A stretch of DNA of 64,000 nucleotides from UBA11612 sp963976395 (GTDB lineage: Bacteria > Pseudomonadota > Alphaproteobacteria > Rhodospirillales > Rhodospirillaceae), in assembly GCA_963976395.1 (NCBI GenBank), contig CAXBLG010000001.1, forward strand, positions 1 to 64,000, read 5' to 3'. A program made the translations under genes and the position numbers. The notes under the pieces are model-generated. The model had not been told where the DNA came from and did no database searches. It saw only the letters and a program-made list of their open reading frames with translations. This document shows positions 26,922-34,779 of this stretch, one piece after another. How positions within the stretch are numbered: the stretch's first letter is position 1; each line of letters begins with the position of its first letter.

Positions 26922-28091
26922 ATGCGCAAGATTTGCGTTGTAACCGGATCACGCGCCGACTACGGCCATCTTTCTCCGGTCATGCGCGCCATTGCAGCCG
27001 CCCCGGAACTAACGTTGCAAACTATAGTTAGCGGCCAACACCTCGACTCAAGATTCGGCGATACATGGAAAGTCCTCGTCGCCGACGGTTTTAAGGTCGA
27101 TGAAAAAGTCGATATCAGCCTTGCGGAGGACACCCGTCTGGCCGCCGCCGAGGCGACGGGCCGAGCGGTCTCAGGGCTGGCACAAGCATTTACGCGCCTA
27201 AATCCCGATATCGTGCTGGTCTTGGGGGATCGTTTCGAAATTTTTGCGGCCGGTACAGCAGCAACCCTTCTCAGAATCCCCCTCGCTCATATTCACGGCG
27301 GCGAAGTGACCGAAGCCGCCATGGACGATTCTTTGCGCCACGGCCTAACCAAAATGGCCGCTCTTCATTTTGTCGCTGCCGCACCTTATGCCGCCCGCGT
27401 CCGGCAAATGGGAGAAGACCCCGCGCATATTTTCATGACCGGCGCGCCTGGACTCGATCACCTCAGCACACAAGCGTTCATGACCCGCGAAGAACTCGCC
27501 GCAGATCTCGACATGGATCTCGCTAACCTCTTTTTTGTTGTGACTTATCATCCTGTCACGCTTGAAGGAGATTTCGGCGCAGAAGCCATGGCGCACCTCG
27601 CCGCAGCGTTAGAATCGTTCCAAAACGCCTCGGTTGTTTTTACAGGCGTCAATAGCGATCCAGGTCATGAGGCAATCCAAAAAGTTTTAACCCGGTTTTG
27701 TGCCAATGATCCCAGTAGACGAAAGCGTGTGCAGTCTCTCGGACAGCGCCGGTATTTAAGCGCCGTGAAAGAAGCCGATGCCGTGATCGGCAACTCGTCG
27801 TCAGGTCTGATCGAAGCGCCGGCGTTGTTTACGCCGACCGTGAATATCGGTGATCGTCAAAAGGGCCGGTTGAGGTCTGCCTCGGTGATCGATAGCGGCG
27901 AAAGTACAGAAGAGATCATCGCCGCTGTCCGCCGAGCTCAAGACCCCACTTTCCTTCAGTCCGTCGCGAACCAAACACCGGCCTATGCTCACAGCGGAAA
28001 TGCCGCCGCTCAAATCACGGACGTTCTGAAAACAGTCGATCTTGCACGATTGAGCGTAAAGCGGTTCCGCGACATAATCCCAGCGCCTTAA
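26922..28091 (+). CDS. neuC: UDP-N-acetylglucosamine 2-epimerase (hydrolysing) family, NeuC/LegG-like
   Basis: 389 aa from ATG 26922. Family members hydrolyse and epimerise UDP-GlcNAc (NeuC) or the NDP-2,4-diacetamido sugar (LegG) to the free manno sugar that NeuB uses. Motifs: KICVVTGSRADYGHLSPVM at the N-terminus, LVLGDRFEIFAAG near 105, HIHGGEVTEAAMDDSLRHGL near 125-145, VTYHPVTLEG near 208 and GNSSSGLIEAP near 290, with the usual nucleotide-binding Ser and Glu. Alternative starts are GTG 26901, which overlaps the neuA stop, and GTG 26913; the family normally begins at the MRKICVVTG position. With neuA and neuB it completes the core of a CMP-nonulosonate pathway. Confidence 0.92.
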   Translation: MRKICVVTGSRADYGHLSPVMRAIAAAPELTLQTIVSGQHLDSRFGDTWKVLVADGFKVDEKVDISLAEDTRLAAAEATGRAVSGLAQAFTRLNPDIVLVLGDRFEIFAAGTAATLLRIPLAHIHGGEVTEAAMDDSLRHGLTKMAALHFVAAAPYAARVRQMGEDPAHIFMTGAPGLDHLSTQAFMTREELAADLDMDLANLFFVVTYHPVTLEGDFGAEAMAHLAAALESFQNASVVFTGVNSDPGHEAIQKVLTRFCANDPSRRKRVQSLGQRRYLSAVKEADAVIGNSSSGLIEAPALFTPTVNIGDRQKGRLRSASVIDSGESTEEIIAAVRRAQDPTFLQSVANQTPAYAHSGNAAAQITDVLKTVDLARLSVKRFRDIIPAP

Positions 28092-28138
28092 TTTCCGGGC
28101 CCTCGTTTTTCTAAGTCATTAAAAAGCAGCAGGTCTTG

Positions 28139-29221
28139 ATGTCGAATAAAGCCGCCCCGAAAACCGCATTGATTACCGGCATTACAGGCCAAGACGGCGC
28201 CTATCTAGCCGAGTTACTCTTAGATAAGGGTTATATCGTCCACGGTGTGAAACGTAGGTCTTCGTCTTTCAACACCGGGCGGATCGACCACCTTTACCAA
28301 GATCGGCACAAAACCGGCGTTCAGTTTTTATTGCATTACGGTGATTTGACCGACGCCACCAACCTCATTCGCCTCGTCCAAGAGGTTCAGCCGGACGAGA
28401 TTTATAATCTCGCCGCTCAAAGCCATGTTCAGGTGAGTTTTGAAACGCCTGAATACACAGCAAACTCCGATGCTCTCGGGACCCTGCGGCTGCTCGAAGC
28501 CATTCGTATCCTCGACCTAAAGGAAAAAACGCGCTTCTACCAAGCTTCCACGTCCGAACTATACGGCAAGGTGCAGGAAATTCCGCAGTCCGAGAAAACC
28601 CCGTTTTATCCGCGCAGCCCGTACGGCGCCGCAAAGCTATACGCCTACTGGATCACCGTGAATTACCGCGAGGCCTATGGCTACCATGCATCCAACGGCA
28701 TTCTCTTCAACCATGAAAGCCCGCTACGCGGCGAAACCTTCGTCACCCGCAAAATCACGCGCGCTGTCGCCGCAATCGAGCTTGGCATTCAAGATAAAGT
28801 TTATCTCGGCAATTTGGATGCCAAGCGCGACTGGGGACATGCTCGCGATTATGTCGAAGGCATGTGGCGGGTATTGCAGCAGGACACACCCGATGACTAT
28901 GTGCTTGCCACAGGCGAGACTCATGCGGTGCGCGAATTTGTCGAACTCTCGTTTGCCGAGGTGGGCCGCACCATCACATGGAAAGGAAAGGGCGTGGACG
29001 AGAAAGGGATTGATGCAAAGTCCGGCGAAGTCTTGATCGAAATCGACCCGCGCTATTTTCGTCCAACAGAAGTAGACCTGCTACTCGGCGATCCCACAAA
29101 AGCGCATGAAAAACTTGGCTGGAAACACACCACAAGCTTTAGGGAAATGGTCAAGGAAATGGTCTCTGCGGATATGGAAACCGTGAGGGCGGAAACCCAA
29201 CGTTTCGGGCGCGACGATTAA
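28139..29221 (+). CDS. gmd: GDP-mannose 4,6-dehydratase
   Basis: 360 aa. Converts GDP-D-mannose to GDP-4-keto-6-deoxy-D-mannose. GITGQDGAYLAELLLDKGY near the N-terminus is the NADP-binding motif of GMD, followed by GVKRRSSSFNTGRIDHLY, a GMD hallmark. The catalytic set is in STSELYGKVQEIPQ (Thr/Glu) and YPRSPYGAAKLYAYW (YxxxK); NHESPLRGETFVTRKI and RDWGHARDYVEGMW are also diagnostic. ATG 28139 has an AGCAGG ribosome-binding site; a TTG one codon earlier is possible but less likely. It is followed after 3 bp by fcl, so the pair should yield GDP-L-fucose. GDP-mannose synthesis genes are not in the window. Confidence 0.97.
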   Translation: MSNKAAPKTALITGITGQDGAYLAELLLDKGYIVHGVKRRSSSFNTGRIDHLYQDRHKTGVQFLLHYGDLTDATNLIRLVQEVQPDEIYNLAAQSHVQVSFETPEYTANSDALGTLRLLEAIRILDLKEKTRFYQASTSELYGKVQEIPQSEKTPFYPRSPYGAAKLYAYWITVNYREAYGYHASNGILFNHESPLRGETFVTRKITRAVAAIELGIQDKVYLGNLDAKRDWGHARDYVEGMWRVLQQDTPDDYVLATGETHAVREFVELSFAEVGRTITWKGKGVDEKGIDAKSGEVLIEIDPRYFRPTEVDLLLGDPTKAHEKLGWKHTTSFREMVKEMVSADMETVRAETQRFGRDD

Positions 29222-29224
29222 TTC

Positions 29225-30175
29225 ATGACGGGCGCGCCCTACTCACTTACCGGCAAACGCGTTTGGGTCGCCGGTCACGGCGGCATGGTCGGCAGCGCGA
29301 TTGTCCGCCGTCTTGCTAGCGAACAGTGCGAGATTCTGACCGCTACTCATAAAGACCTTGATCTAACTCGCCAGCGCGATGTTGAAAATTGGATGGCGGA
29401 AACAAACCCTCAATGCATCTTTTTAGCGGCAGCCGTTGTTGGCGGAATCTTGGCCAACGACTCTCATCCCGCTGCGTTCCTGACAAACAATCTGCAAATA
29501 CAAACCAACATTATCGCCACCGCACACAAAATCGGTGTGGAGAAGCTTCTCTTTCTCGGCTCCAGTTGTATTTACCCGAGACTCGCCAAACAGCCTCTCA
29601 ATGAAGACGCGCTATTAACCGGACCGCTCGAGCCCACCAACCAATGGTATGCGATCGCAAAAATCGCCGGTGTCAAACAGTGTCAAGCTTATCGCCGTGA
29701 ATACGGCTGCGATTTTATAAGCGCCATGCCCACCAATCTGTATGGGCCCGGCGACAACTTCGACCTTCTCTCTAGCCATGTGTTGCCCGCGCTTATCGTC
29801 AAGGCGCATAACGCCAAAATCGCCGGTGATAAAACACTCACTTTATGGGGTAGCGGCAAGCCGCGCCGCGAGTTTTTGTATGTAGAAGATTTAGCGGATG
29901 CTTGCGTGTTTCTAATGAAAAACTATTCCAGAGACAGCATTTTAAATGTGGGGTTTGGCAGCGACGTGACTATTCGTGAGTTGGCAGAAACCATCTCGGA
30001 CGTGATCGGCTTTAAAGGCTCGTTTGTGTACGATGCCGACAAGCCGGACGGCACGCCGCAAAAACTTTTAGATTGCGCGCGGCTCAATAGCCTTGGCTGG
30101 CGCGCCGCAACCGACCTGCGCACTGGCATCGGTAAAGCTTATGAATGGTACCTACAAAATGAAGCCGGCCAATGA
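29225..30175 (+). CDS. fcl: GDP-L-fucose synthase (epimerase/reductase)
   Basis: 316 aa extended SDR that epimerises the Gmd product at C3 and C5 and reduces C4 to give GDP-L-fucose. WVAGHGGMVGSAIVRRLAS near residues 14-32 is the NADP-binding motif. FLGSSCIYPRLAKQP near 112 contains the catalytic Ser/Cys pair typical of GDP-fucose synthase, and YAIAK near 141 is the YxxxK motif. NLYGPGDNFD and SGKPRREFLYVEDLADA complete the family pattern. Length is normal. The start is 3 bp after the gmd stop and its TGA overlaps the ATG of the aminotransferase, so three genes are coupled. Confidence 0.97.
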   Translation: MTGAPYSLTGKRVWVAGHGGMVGSAIVRRLASEQCEILTATHKDLDLTRQRDVENWMAETNPQCIFLAAAVVGGILANDSHPAAFLTNNLQIQTNIIATAHKIGVEKLLFLGSSCIYPRLAKQPLNEDALLTGPLEPTNQWYAIAKIAGVKQCQAYRREYGCDFISAMPTNLYGPGDNFDLLSSHVLPALIVKAHNAKIAGDKTLTLWGSGKPRREFLYVEDLADACVFLMKNYSRDSILNVGFGSDVTIRELAETISDVIGFKGSFVYDADKPDGTPQKLLDCARLNSLGWRAATDLRTGIGKAYEWYLQNEAGQ

Positions 30176-31509
30176 CTACTAATGAACGCCCGCCGATAAA
30201 CACCGAGAAGGGACAAGCGCTTTACGAAAAGGCACGGAAACTAATTCCCGGTGGTACTCAGCTTTTATCGAAACGACCGGAGATGTTCGCTCCCGGGCAA
30301 TGGCCGCCCTATTATGTGAAGGCTCAGGGTGCCGAAATTACCGACCTCGACGGAAATACACTTATCGATATGTCCATCTGCGGCGTCGGCGCCACCGTGT
30401 TGGGCTACGCAGATGCTGATGTGGACGGCGCGGTGAAAGCCGCCATTGACGCAGGATCTATGGCTACTCTCAATTGCCCCGAGGAAGTGGATTTGGCGGC
30501 GCTGCTTGTGGAGTTGCATCCATGGGCAGACATGGCACGGTTTTCCCGCTCCGGCGGAGAGGCCATGGCGATCGCTGTACGCATTGCCCGTGCACACACC
30601 ACCCGCCAGGTAATCGCCTTTTGCGGCTATCACGGCTGGCACGACTGGTATCTGTCCGCGAATCTTGCCGACGACAGCACTCTAGATGGGCATCTTCTCG
30701 CCGGACTTGAACCGCGAGGCGTACCGCGCGGCCTCAAAGGTCTGATGCAACCGTTTCATTACAATGACGCGGAAGGTCTCAAAAAAATTGCCGCCGAACA
30801 CGGTGCTAATCTCGCCGCCATTGTCATGGAGCCGGTTCGAAATGCACCGGCACCGGGGTTTCTCGCAGCCGTGCGCCAGATTGCCGATGAGACCGGTGCG
30901 GTATTAATCTTCGACGAGATCACCGCAGGATTTCGCGTGAACACCGGCGGCATTCATCTCACCCTTGGCGTCGAGCCGGATCTCGCCGTCTTTGCAAAAG
31001 CACTCGGCAACGGCTACCCGATTTCGGCCATCATCGGCCGGGAAGCGGTCATGTCGGCCGCCCAGGATACTTTTATCAGTTCCACCGCCTGGACCGAGCG
31101 GATCGGTTCGACCGCTGCCCTGGCCAGCGTCCGCAAGCACCGCACGGTCGGCGCCCCGGCACACCTTATTCGCAGGGGCGAGCAAGTTATGGCCGGCTGG
31201 TCAGACGCGGCGAAGGGTGCCGGCCTTGAGATCGAGATTTCAGGTATACCTCCGCTCGCACACTTTGCGTTCAAGGTTCCCGACCCGCGCAAGGTGCGCA
31301 CACTCTTTACCCAGCTGATGCTGGACAGGGGATATCTCGCAAAGGATGCGTTTTACGCCATGTACGCTCACACCGATGCGCATATTGACGGGTTTAATGC
31401 GGCCTGCTCCGAAGCTTTCGAGATCATCGCTGCGGCCTTAAAAACGAATCAAGTAGAAGAGTCTTTGCGCGGACCTGATGCTCATGCGGGATTTCAGCGC
31501 CTGACCTAA
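30172..31509 (+). CDS. Class III PLP-dependent aminotransferase, HemL-like, in sugar locus
   Basis: 445 aa. Resembles glutamate-1-semialdehyde aminomutase in layout: LIPGGTQLLSKRPEMFAPGQWP at the N-terminus, TDLDGNTLIDMSICGVG near 65, SGGEAMAIAVRIARAHT near 125, FCGYHGWHDWYLS near 148, IFDEITAGFRV near 245 and the PLP lysine in FAKALGNGYPISA near 270. A housekeeping HemL role is unlikely: it is coupled by ATGA to fcl at the end of a glycan operon and its active-site flanks differ from HemL (LSKRPEMFAPGQ). Similar HemL-like enzymes occur in surface-polysaccharide clusters, where they probably aminate a sugar or side-chain precursor. The substrate is unknown. Confidence 0.85.
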   Translation: MTTNERPPINTEKGQALYEKARKLIPGGTQLLSKRPEMFAPGQWPPYYVKAQGAEITDLDGNTLIDMSICGVGATVLGYADADVDGAVKAAIDAGSMATLNCPEEVDLAALLVELHPWADMARFSRSGGEAMAIAVRIARAHTTRQVIAFCGYHGWHDWYLSANLADDSTLDGHLLAGLEPRGVPRGLKGLMQPFHYNDAEGLKKIAAEHGANLAAIVMEPVRNAPAPGFLAAVRQIADETGAVLIFDEITAGFRVNTGGIHLTLGVEPDLAVFAKALGNGYPISAIIGREAVMSAAQDTFISSTAWTERIGSTAALASVRKHRTVGAPAHLIRRGEQVMAGWSDAAKGAGLEIEISGIPPLAHFAFKVPDPRKVRTLFTQLMLDRGYLAKDAFYAMYAHTDAHIDGFNAACSEAFEIIAAALKTNQVEESLRGPDAHAGFQRLT

Positions 31510-31617
31510 ACGACACTGTTGAGCGCGCGGGCGATTCAGACTTGCCCCAGCGCTCTGAGACTTCTACAAAACTTTACGATCGTTGCACTCGCCGCAAAGG
31601 GCCGCGCCGGTCCAGAC

Positions 31618-32544
31618 ATGCAGATTTATCTTCCCATCGCCGAAATGTCGGTGAACATTTTTCTCGTCCTCGGTTTAGGGGGCGTCGTCGGGCTATTGTC
31701 CGGCCTGTTCGGGGTGGGCGGCGGGTTTTTGATGACCCCCCTTCTCATTTTTATCGGTATTCCGCCTGGCGTTGCGGTCGGCACCCAATCGGTCCAGATC
31801 GTTGCATCCTCGGTTTCGGGCGTTTTGGCCCATATGCGCCGCGGCAATGTGGATTTGCGTATGGGCGCCGTGCTCACTGTCGGCGGCATTCTCGGGTCCA
31901 TACTGGGCGTTTTGCTTTTTAGTTTTCTCAAACAAACCGGTCATATCGATCTGACCATTTCGCTTGGCTATGTCATCTTTCTTGGCGCTGTCGGCGGATT
32001 TATGATGATGGAAAGCTTGCCCGGCGTTCTCAATCGCAAACCGGTCAAGTTGGCTTTGGCCGCACGCGGCCCCGGACAACATACTTGGATGCACGGCCTG
32101 CCGTTTAAGATGCGGTTTCGTCGCTCCAAGCTATATGTGTCGGCCTTGATTCCAGGCGCAATCGGCCTTCTGGTCGGTGTTCTGGTTGCCCTCATGGGCG
32201 TTGGCGGCGGGTTTTTGATGGTTCCCGCAATGATCTATTTGCTGGGCATGCCGACTCAAGTGGTGATCGGCACATCCTTGCTGCAGATCACCTTTGTCAC
32301 CGCTGTAACGGGCCTATTGCAAGCCAGCATTAATCATACGGTTGACGTCGTGCTGGCCTTTCTTTTGTTGGCGGTTGCCGTTGTCGGTGCACAACTCGGC
32401 GCACGCCTCGCCGGAAAAGTAAAAGGCGAGCATCTGCGCCTCATGCTGGCCGCCATGGTCTTGCTGGTGGCCATTCGCCTCGCGCTTGACCTAGTCCTGA
32501 CTCCGTCGGATGTCTTCTCGATCGAAGAGGTTGTCGCCCCATGA
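31618..32544 (+). CDS. TauE/SafE (TSUP) family membrane transporter, probable sulfite/organosulfonate exporter
   Basis: 308 aa with about eight membrane segments arranged as two repeats. Each repeat starts with the same glycine-rich motif: GLLSGLFGVGGGFLMTPLL near residue 21 and GVLVALMGVGGGFLMVPAM near 185, the internal duplication typical of TSUP proteins. GTQSVQIVASSVSGVLAHM and GTSLLQITFVTAVTGLLQA are the matching second motifs. I chose ATG 31618; a longer reading from TTG 31519 would add a polar tail with no membrane segment. It overlaps the TIGR02186 gene by 4 bp (ATGA), a pairing common in Alphaproteobacteria and suggesting a joint role in anion export. Confidence 0.88.
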   Translation: MQIYLPIAEMSVNIFLVLGLGGVVGLLSGLFGVGGGFLMTPLLIFIGIPPGVAVGTQSVQIVASSVSGVLAHMRRGNVDLRMGAVLTVGGILGSILGVLLFSFLKQTGHIDLTISLGYVIFLGAVGGFMMMESLPGVLNRKPVKLALAARGPGQHTWMHGLPFKMRFRRSKLYVSALIPGAIGLLVGVLVALMGVGGGFLMVPAMIYLLGMPTQVVIGTSLLQITFVTAVTGLLQASINHTVDVVLAFLLLAVAVVGAQLGARLAGKVKGEHLRLMLAAMVLLVAIRLALDLVLTPSDVFSIEEVVAP

Positions 32545-33299
32545 TTCGGGTTTTGGCCTGCGCCTTCTTTCTTTTTTCCGGAGCACTTCTGGCCGGTAGC
32601 GAACAAACCAAAGCACAAGACGTGCCTTTGGTGGCCGATTTATCCAGCCACTTGGTCGCGATCACAACCGGGTTTACTGGCACCGACGTGCTGCTTTTTG
32701 GCGCAACCGACGGCCCCGGCGACATTGTGGTCGTGGTGCGCGGACCTGCGTCGGATACTGTCGTTCGGCGCAAAGAGCGGTTCGGTCCTATCTGGATCAA
32801 CGGCACGGAAGCGACCCTGCGCGATGCGCCTTCGTACTACCAAGTGGCCTCGAACCGGCCGCTCGACGAGATCGCACCAGACCTGTTGTTGTCGCGGTTT
32901 CAGATCGGCCTTGAAAATATTCGTCTTGTTAGCATCGATGAAACGATGAACCCCGAACTCACAGGCGAGTTCCGCAAAGCGCTACTGCGTCTAAAGCTCG
33001 AGGACGAGCTCTATGATCAAGGTCTTGGGGCAGTCAACTTGATGTCGAACCGTTTGTTTCGCACCGAGCTGCATTTCCCCGCGCATGTACCGACGGGCAC
33101 CTATCTGGTCGAGGTTTATCTTTTCCGAGATGGGCAAGTGACCAGCGCCGAAATTGTCCCGCTCAACATTTCAAAGATCGGTGTCGGCGCCGACATCTAC
33201 GACTTTGCCTACAACTGGGCGCCATTTTACGGCCTGCTTGCGGTACTCCTCGCTGCCGCGGCTGGCTGGGCGGCAAGCGTCGCCTTCCGGCGGATATAG
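32541..33299 (+). CDS. TIGR02186 family transmembrane protein, TauE partner
   Basis: 252 aa. The N-terminus is a signal peptide (ACAFFLFSGALLAGSEQTKA). A periplasmic domain follows with VAITTGFTGTDVLLFGATDG, IVVVVRGPASDTVVRRKERFGPIW and FRTELHFPAHVPTGTYLVEVYLF, all typical of TIGR02186, and a single C-terminal membrane segment (YGLLAVLLAAAAGWAASVAF) anchors it. The family is found beside TauE/SafE transporters; a role as periplasmic accessory of the exporter is the usual suggestion, not proven. It is translationally coupled to the transporter and followed 8 bp later by a universal stress protein. Confidence 0.88.
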   Translation: MIRVLACAFFLFSGALLAGSEQTKAQDVPLVADLSSHLVAITTGFTGTDVLLFGATDGPGDIVVVVRGPASDTVVRRKERFGPIWINGTEATLRDAPSYYQVASNRPLDEIAPDLLLSRFQIGLENIRLVSIDETMNPELTGEFRKALLRLKLEDELYDQGLGAVNLMSNRLFRTELHFPAHVPTGTYLVEVYLFRDGQVTSAEIVPLNISKIGVGADIYDFAYNWAPFYGLLAVLLAAAAGWAASVAFRRI

Positions 33300-33307
33300 G
33301 TCTTGCT

Positions 33308-33826
33308 ATGAGCACTCCCGAAAAACCCGGCCTAGAAGCCAACGAAAAACCTAAGATTAATCCGGCCGACCGCACGTTTCTGGTCGTGGTCGATACATCT
33401 GAGGAACTGAAAGCCGCTTTGCGCTTTGCTTGTCGGCGGGTGGTCCGAACCGGCGGCACTATCGCGCTGTTTCACGCCGTGCCTCAATCTGAGTTTCACC
33501 ACTTCGCGACCATCGGTGAGTTGATGGATCAGGAAGCGCGCACCGAAGCCGAACGCCTTCTGCAGCAAATCGCCGCCGAGGTACATCGGCAAACGGGGCA
33601 ATTTCCGAGTTTGTACATTCGGCAAGGAGATCCACTCGATCAATTGCTTCAAGTCCTCGATGAAGAACCGGCCATTTCAGTTCTCGTGCTGGGTGCGGGA
33701 ACTGGCAGCGAGGGACCGGGACTCATCGTCTCAGCGCTGTCCGGCAAACTCGCCGGTAAAATCAGCATTCCAGTGACGATTGTGCCCGGCAATCTCAGTG
33801 ACGAGCGCATCGACGCCCTAACATAG
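33308..33826 (+). CDS. Universal stress protein (UspA) family
   Basis: 172 aa single-domain Usp. The fold starts TFLVVVDTSEELKAALRFACR and ends with the ATP-binding signature-like run LVLGAGTGSEGPGLIVSAL ... IPVTIVPGNL, the usual G-2x-G-9x-G pattern region. A 20-residue polar N-terminal tail (EKPGLEANEKPKINP) precedes it. Proteins of this group bind ATP and form dimers in the cytoplasm; the physiological role is unknown. It lies 8 bp after TIGR02186 and before a NifU-type gene, an order (usp then nfu) that I associate with the trpS region in Alphaproteobacteria. Confidence 0.88.
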   Translation: MSTPEKPGLEANEKPKINPADRTFLVVVDTSEELKAALRFACRRVVRTGGTIALFHAVPQSEFHHFATIGELMDQEARTEAERLLQQIAAEVHRQTGQFPSLYIRQGDPLDQLLQVLDEEPAISVLVLGAGTGSEGPGLIVSALSGKLAGKISIPVTIVPGNLSDERIDALT

Positions 33827-33944
33827 AAAAAGACGTTGAATAAGGGAGCTTACGGCCTAGCGACCTTGATTTCGGACCAATTCAGTCCTATTGAAAGGCC
33901 ATGTCGCGGGCTACCCCGCAGCCGCCCTCCCAGGAGTTTTAATC

Positions 33945-34511
33945 ATGTTCATTCAGACTGAAGACACGCCGAATCCCGCCGCTTTGAAGTTTCTTCCGGG
34001 CCGGCCGGTTTTAGAGACAGGTGTTGCCGAATTCACCGACCGCGAGGCTGCCGCAAGATCCCCCCTGGCCCGGCTGTTGTTTGAGATCGATAGCGTCGCG
34101 GGTGTGTTTTTGGGCAGTGATTTCATCACTGTCACCAAGACAGATGAGAAAAGCTGGCAGGTTCTAAAGCCGCTTATTCTCGGCGCGGTGATGGATCATT
34201 TCACGTCGGGCGCCGAAGTCATGGAAAGCGGCAGCGAAGTTGATGTTGTTGAAGACGAATTCCACGACGACGACGTTGACGATGAAATTGTCGTGCAAAT
34301 TAAAGAGCTGATTGAAACGCGCGTGCGACCGGCCGTAGCGCAAGACGGCGGCGATATCATTTACCGGGGCTTTAAGAAGGGTACCGTTTACCTGCAATTA
34401 CGCGGTTCATGCGCCGGCTGTCCCAGTTCGACGGCAACGTTGAAAATGGGCATCGAGAACATGCTGCGACACTACGTGCCGGAAGTTTCTCAGGTAGAAG
34501 CCGTCGCCTAA
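33945..34511 (+). CDS. NifU/Nfu-type iron-sulfur cluster carrier protein
   Basis: 188 aa from ATG 33945, which has a strong CAGGAG ribosome-binding site. Residues 1-90 are the Nfu N-terminal domain (MFIQTEDTPNPAALKFLPG, FLGSDFITVTK); after an acidic linker (VVEDEFHDDDVDDE) the NifU C-terminal domain carries the cluster-binding CxxC in GSCAGCPSSTATLK. The protein binds a 4Fe-4S cluster between two monomers and passes it to apo-enzymes in the cytoplasm. The upstream reading frame from 33891 would add 18 residues lacking family similarity. No suf or isc gene is near, consistent with a carrier acting after the scaffold. Confidence 0.93.
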   Translation: MFIQTEDTPNPAALKFLPGRPVLETGVAEFTDREAAARSPLARLLFEIDSVAGVFLGSDFITVTKTDEKSWQVLKPLILGAVMDHFTSGAEVMESGSEVDVVEDEFHDDDVDDEIVVQIKELIETRVRPAVAQDGGDIIYRGFKKGTVYLQLRGSCAGCPSSTATLKMGIENMLRHYVPEVSQVEAVA

Positions 34512-34551
34512 TCGCTACGTCTAAATTTTGCGGCACAATCGCATTATCCAT

Positions 34552-34579
34552 GAAATCCCCGTGATCACGGGGATTTCAA
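34552..34579. repeat. 28-nt perfect palindrome downstream of nfu
   Basis: Forty bases after the nfu stop lies a perfect dyad with 14-bp arms (left arm TGAAATCCCCGTGA, centred between 34565 and 34566, no spacer). In RNA it would form a very stable hairpin on either strand. There is no T-run after it on either strand, so it is not a classic intrinsic terminator. It could still end the usp-nfu transcript, stabilise its 3' end, or be a protein-binding site. I see no second copy in the window. Confidence 0.6.
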
Positions 34580-34750
34580 ATATGCGCGGAGCACTAGATG
34601 ACGCCGGTCTCGGTATCATTTTTCGCGCGGCCTGCAACCTGACCCATTTTCACAAAGAATTTCGTTCTATTTTTCAGGTTGCTAAGCGATCTGCGTGAAT
34701 TCCCTGTTTTCATCTTCGCGCGACAGAGTCACTCTGCGCATCTGAAAACC

Positions 34751-34762
34751 GACCAATTGGTC
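34751..34762. promoter_or_regulatory. Palindromic operator-like site upstream of S9 peptidase
   Basis: A perfect 12-nt palindrome GACCAATTGGTC lies 17 bp before the preferred ATG of the peptidase gene. The GACC-N4-GGTC layout resembles operators of TetR/AcrR-type repressors, and the position would overlap the leader or ribosome-binding region. No regulator gene is adjacent, so the binding protein is unknown. Confidence 0.4.
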
Positions 34763-34779
34763 AGATAATGGGGGATGCA

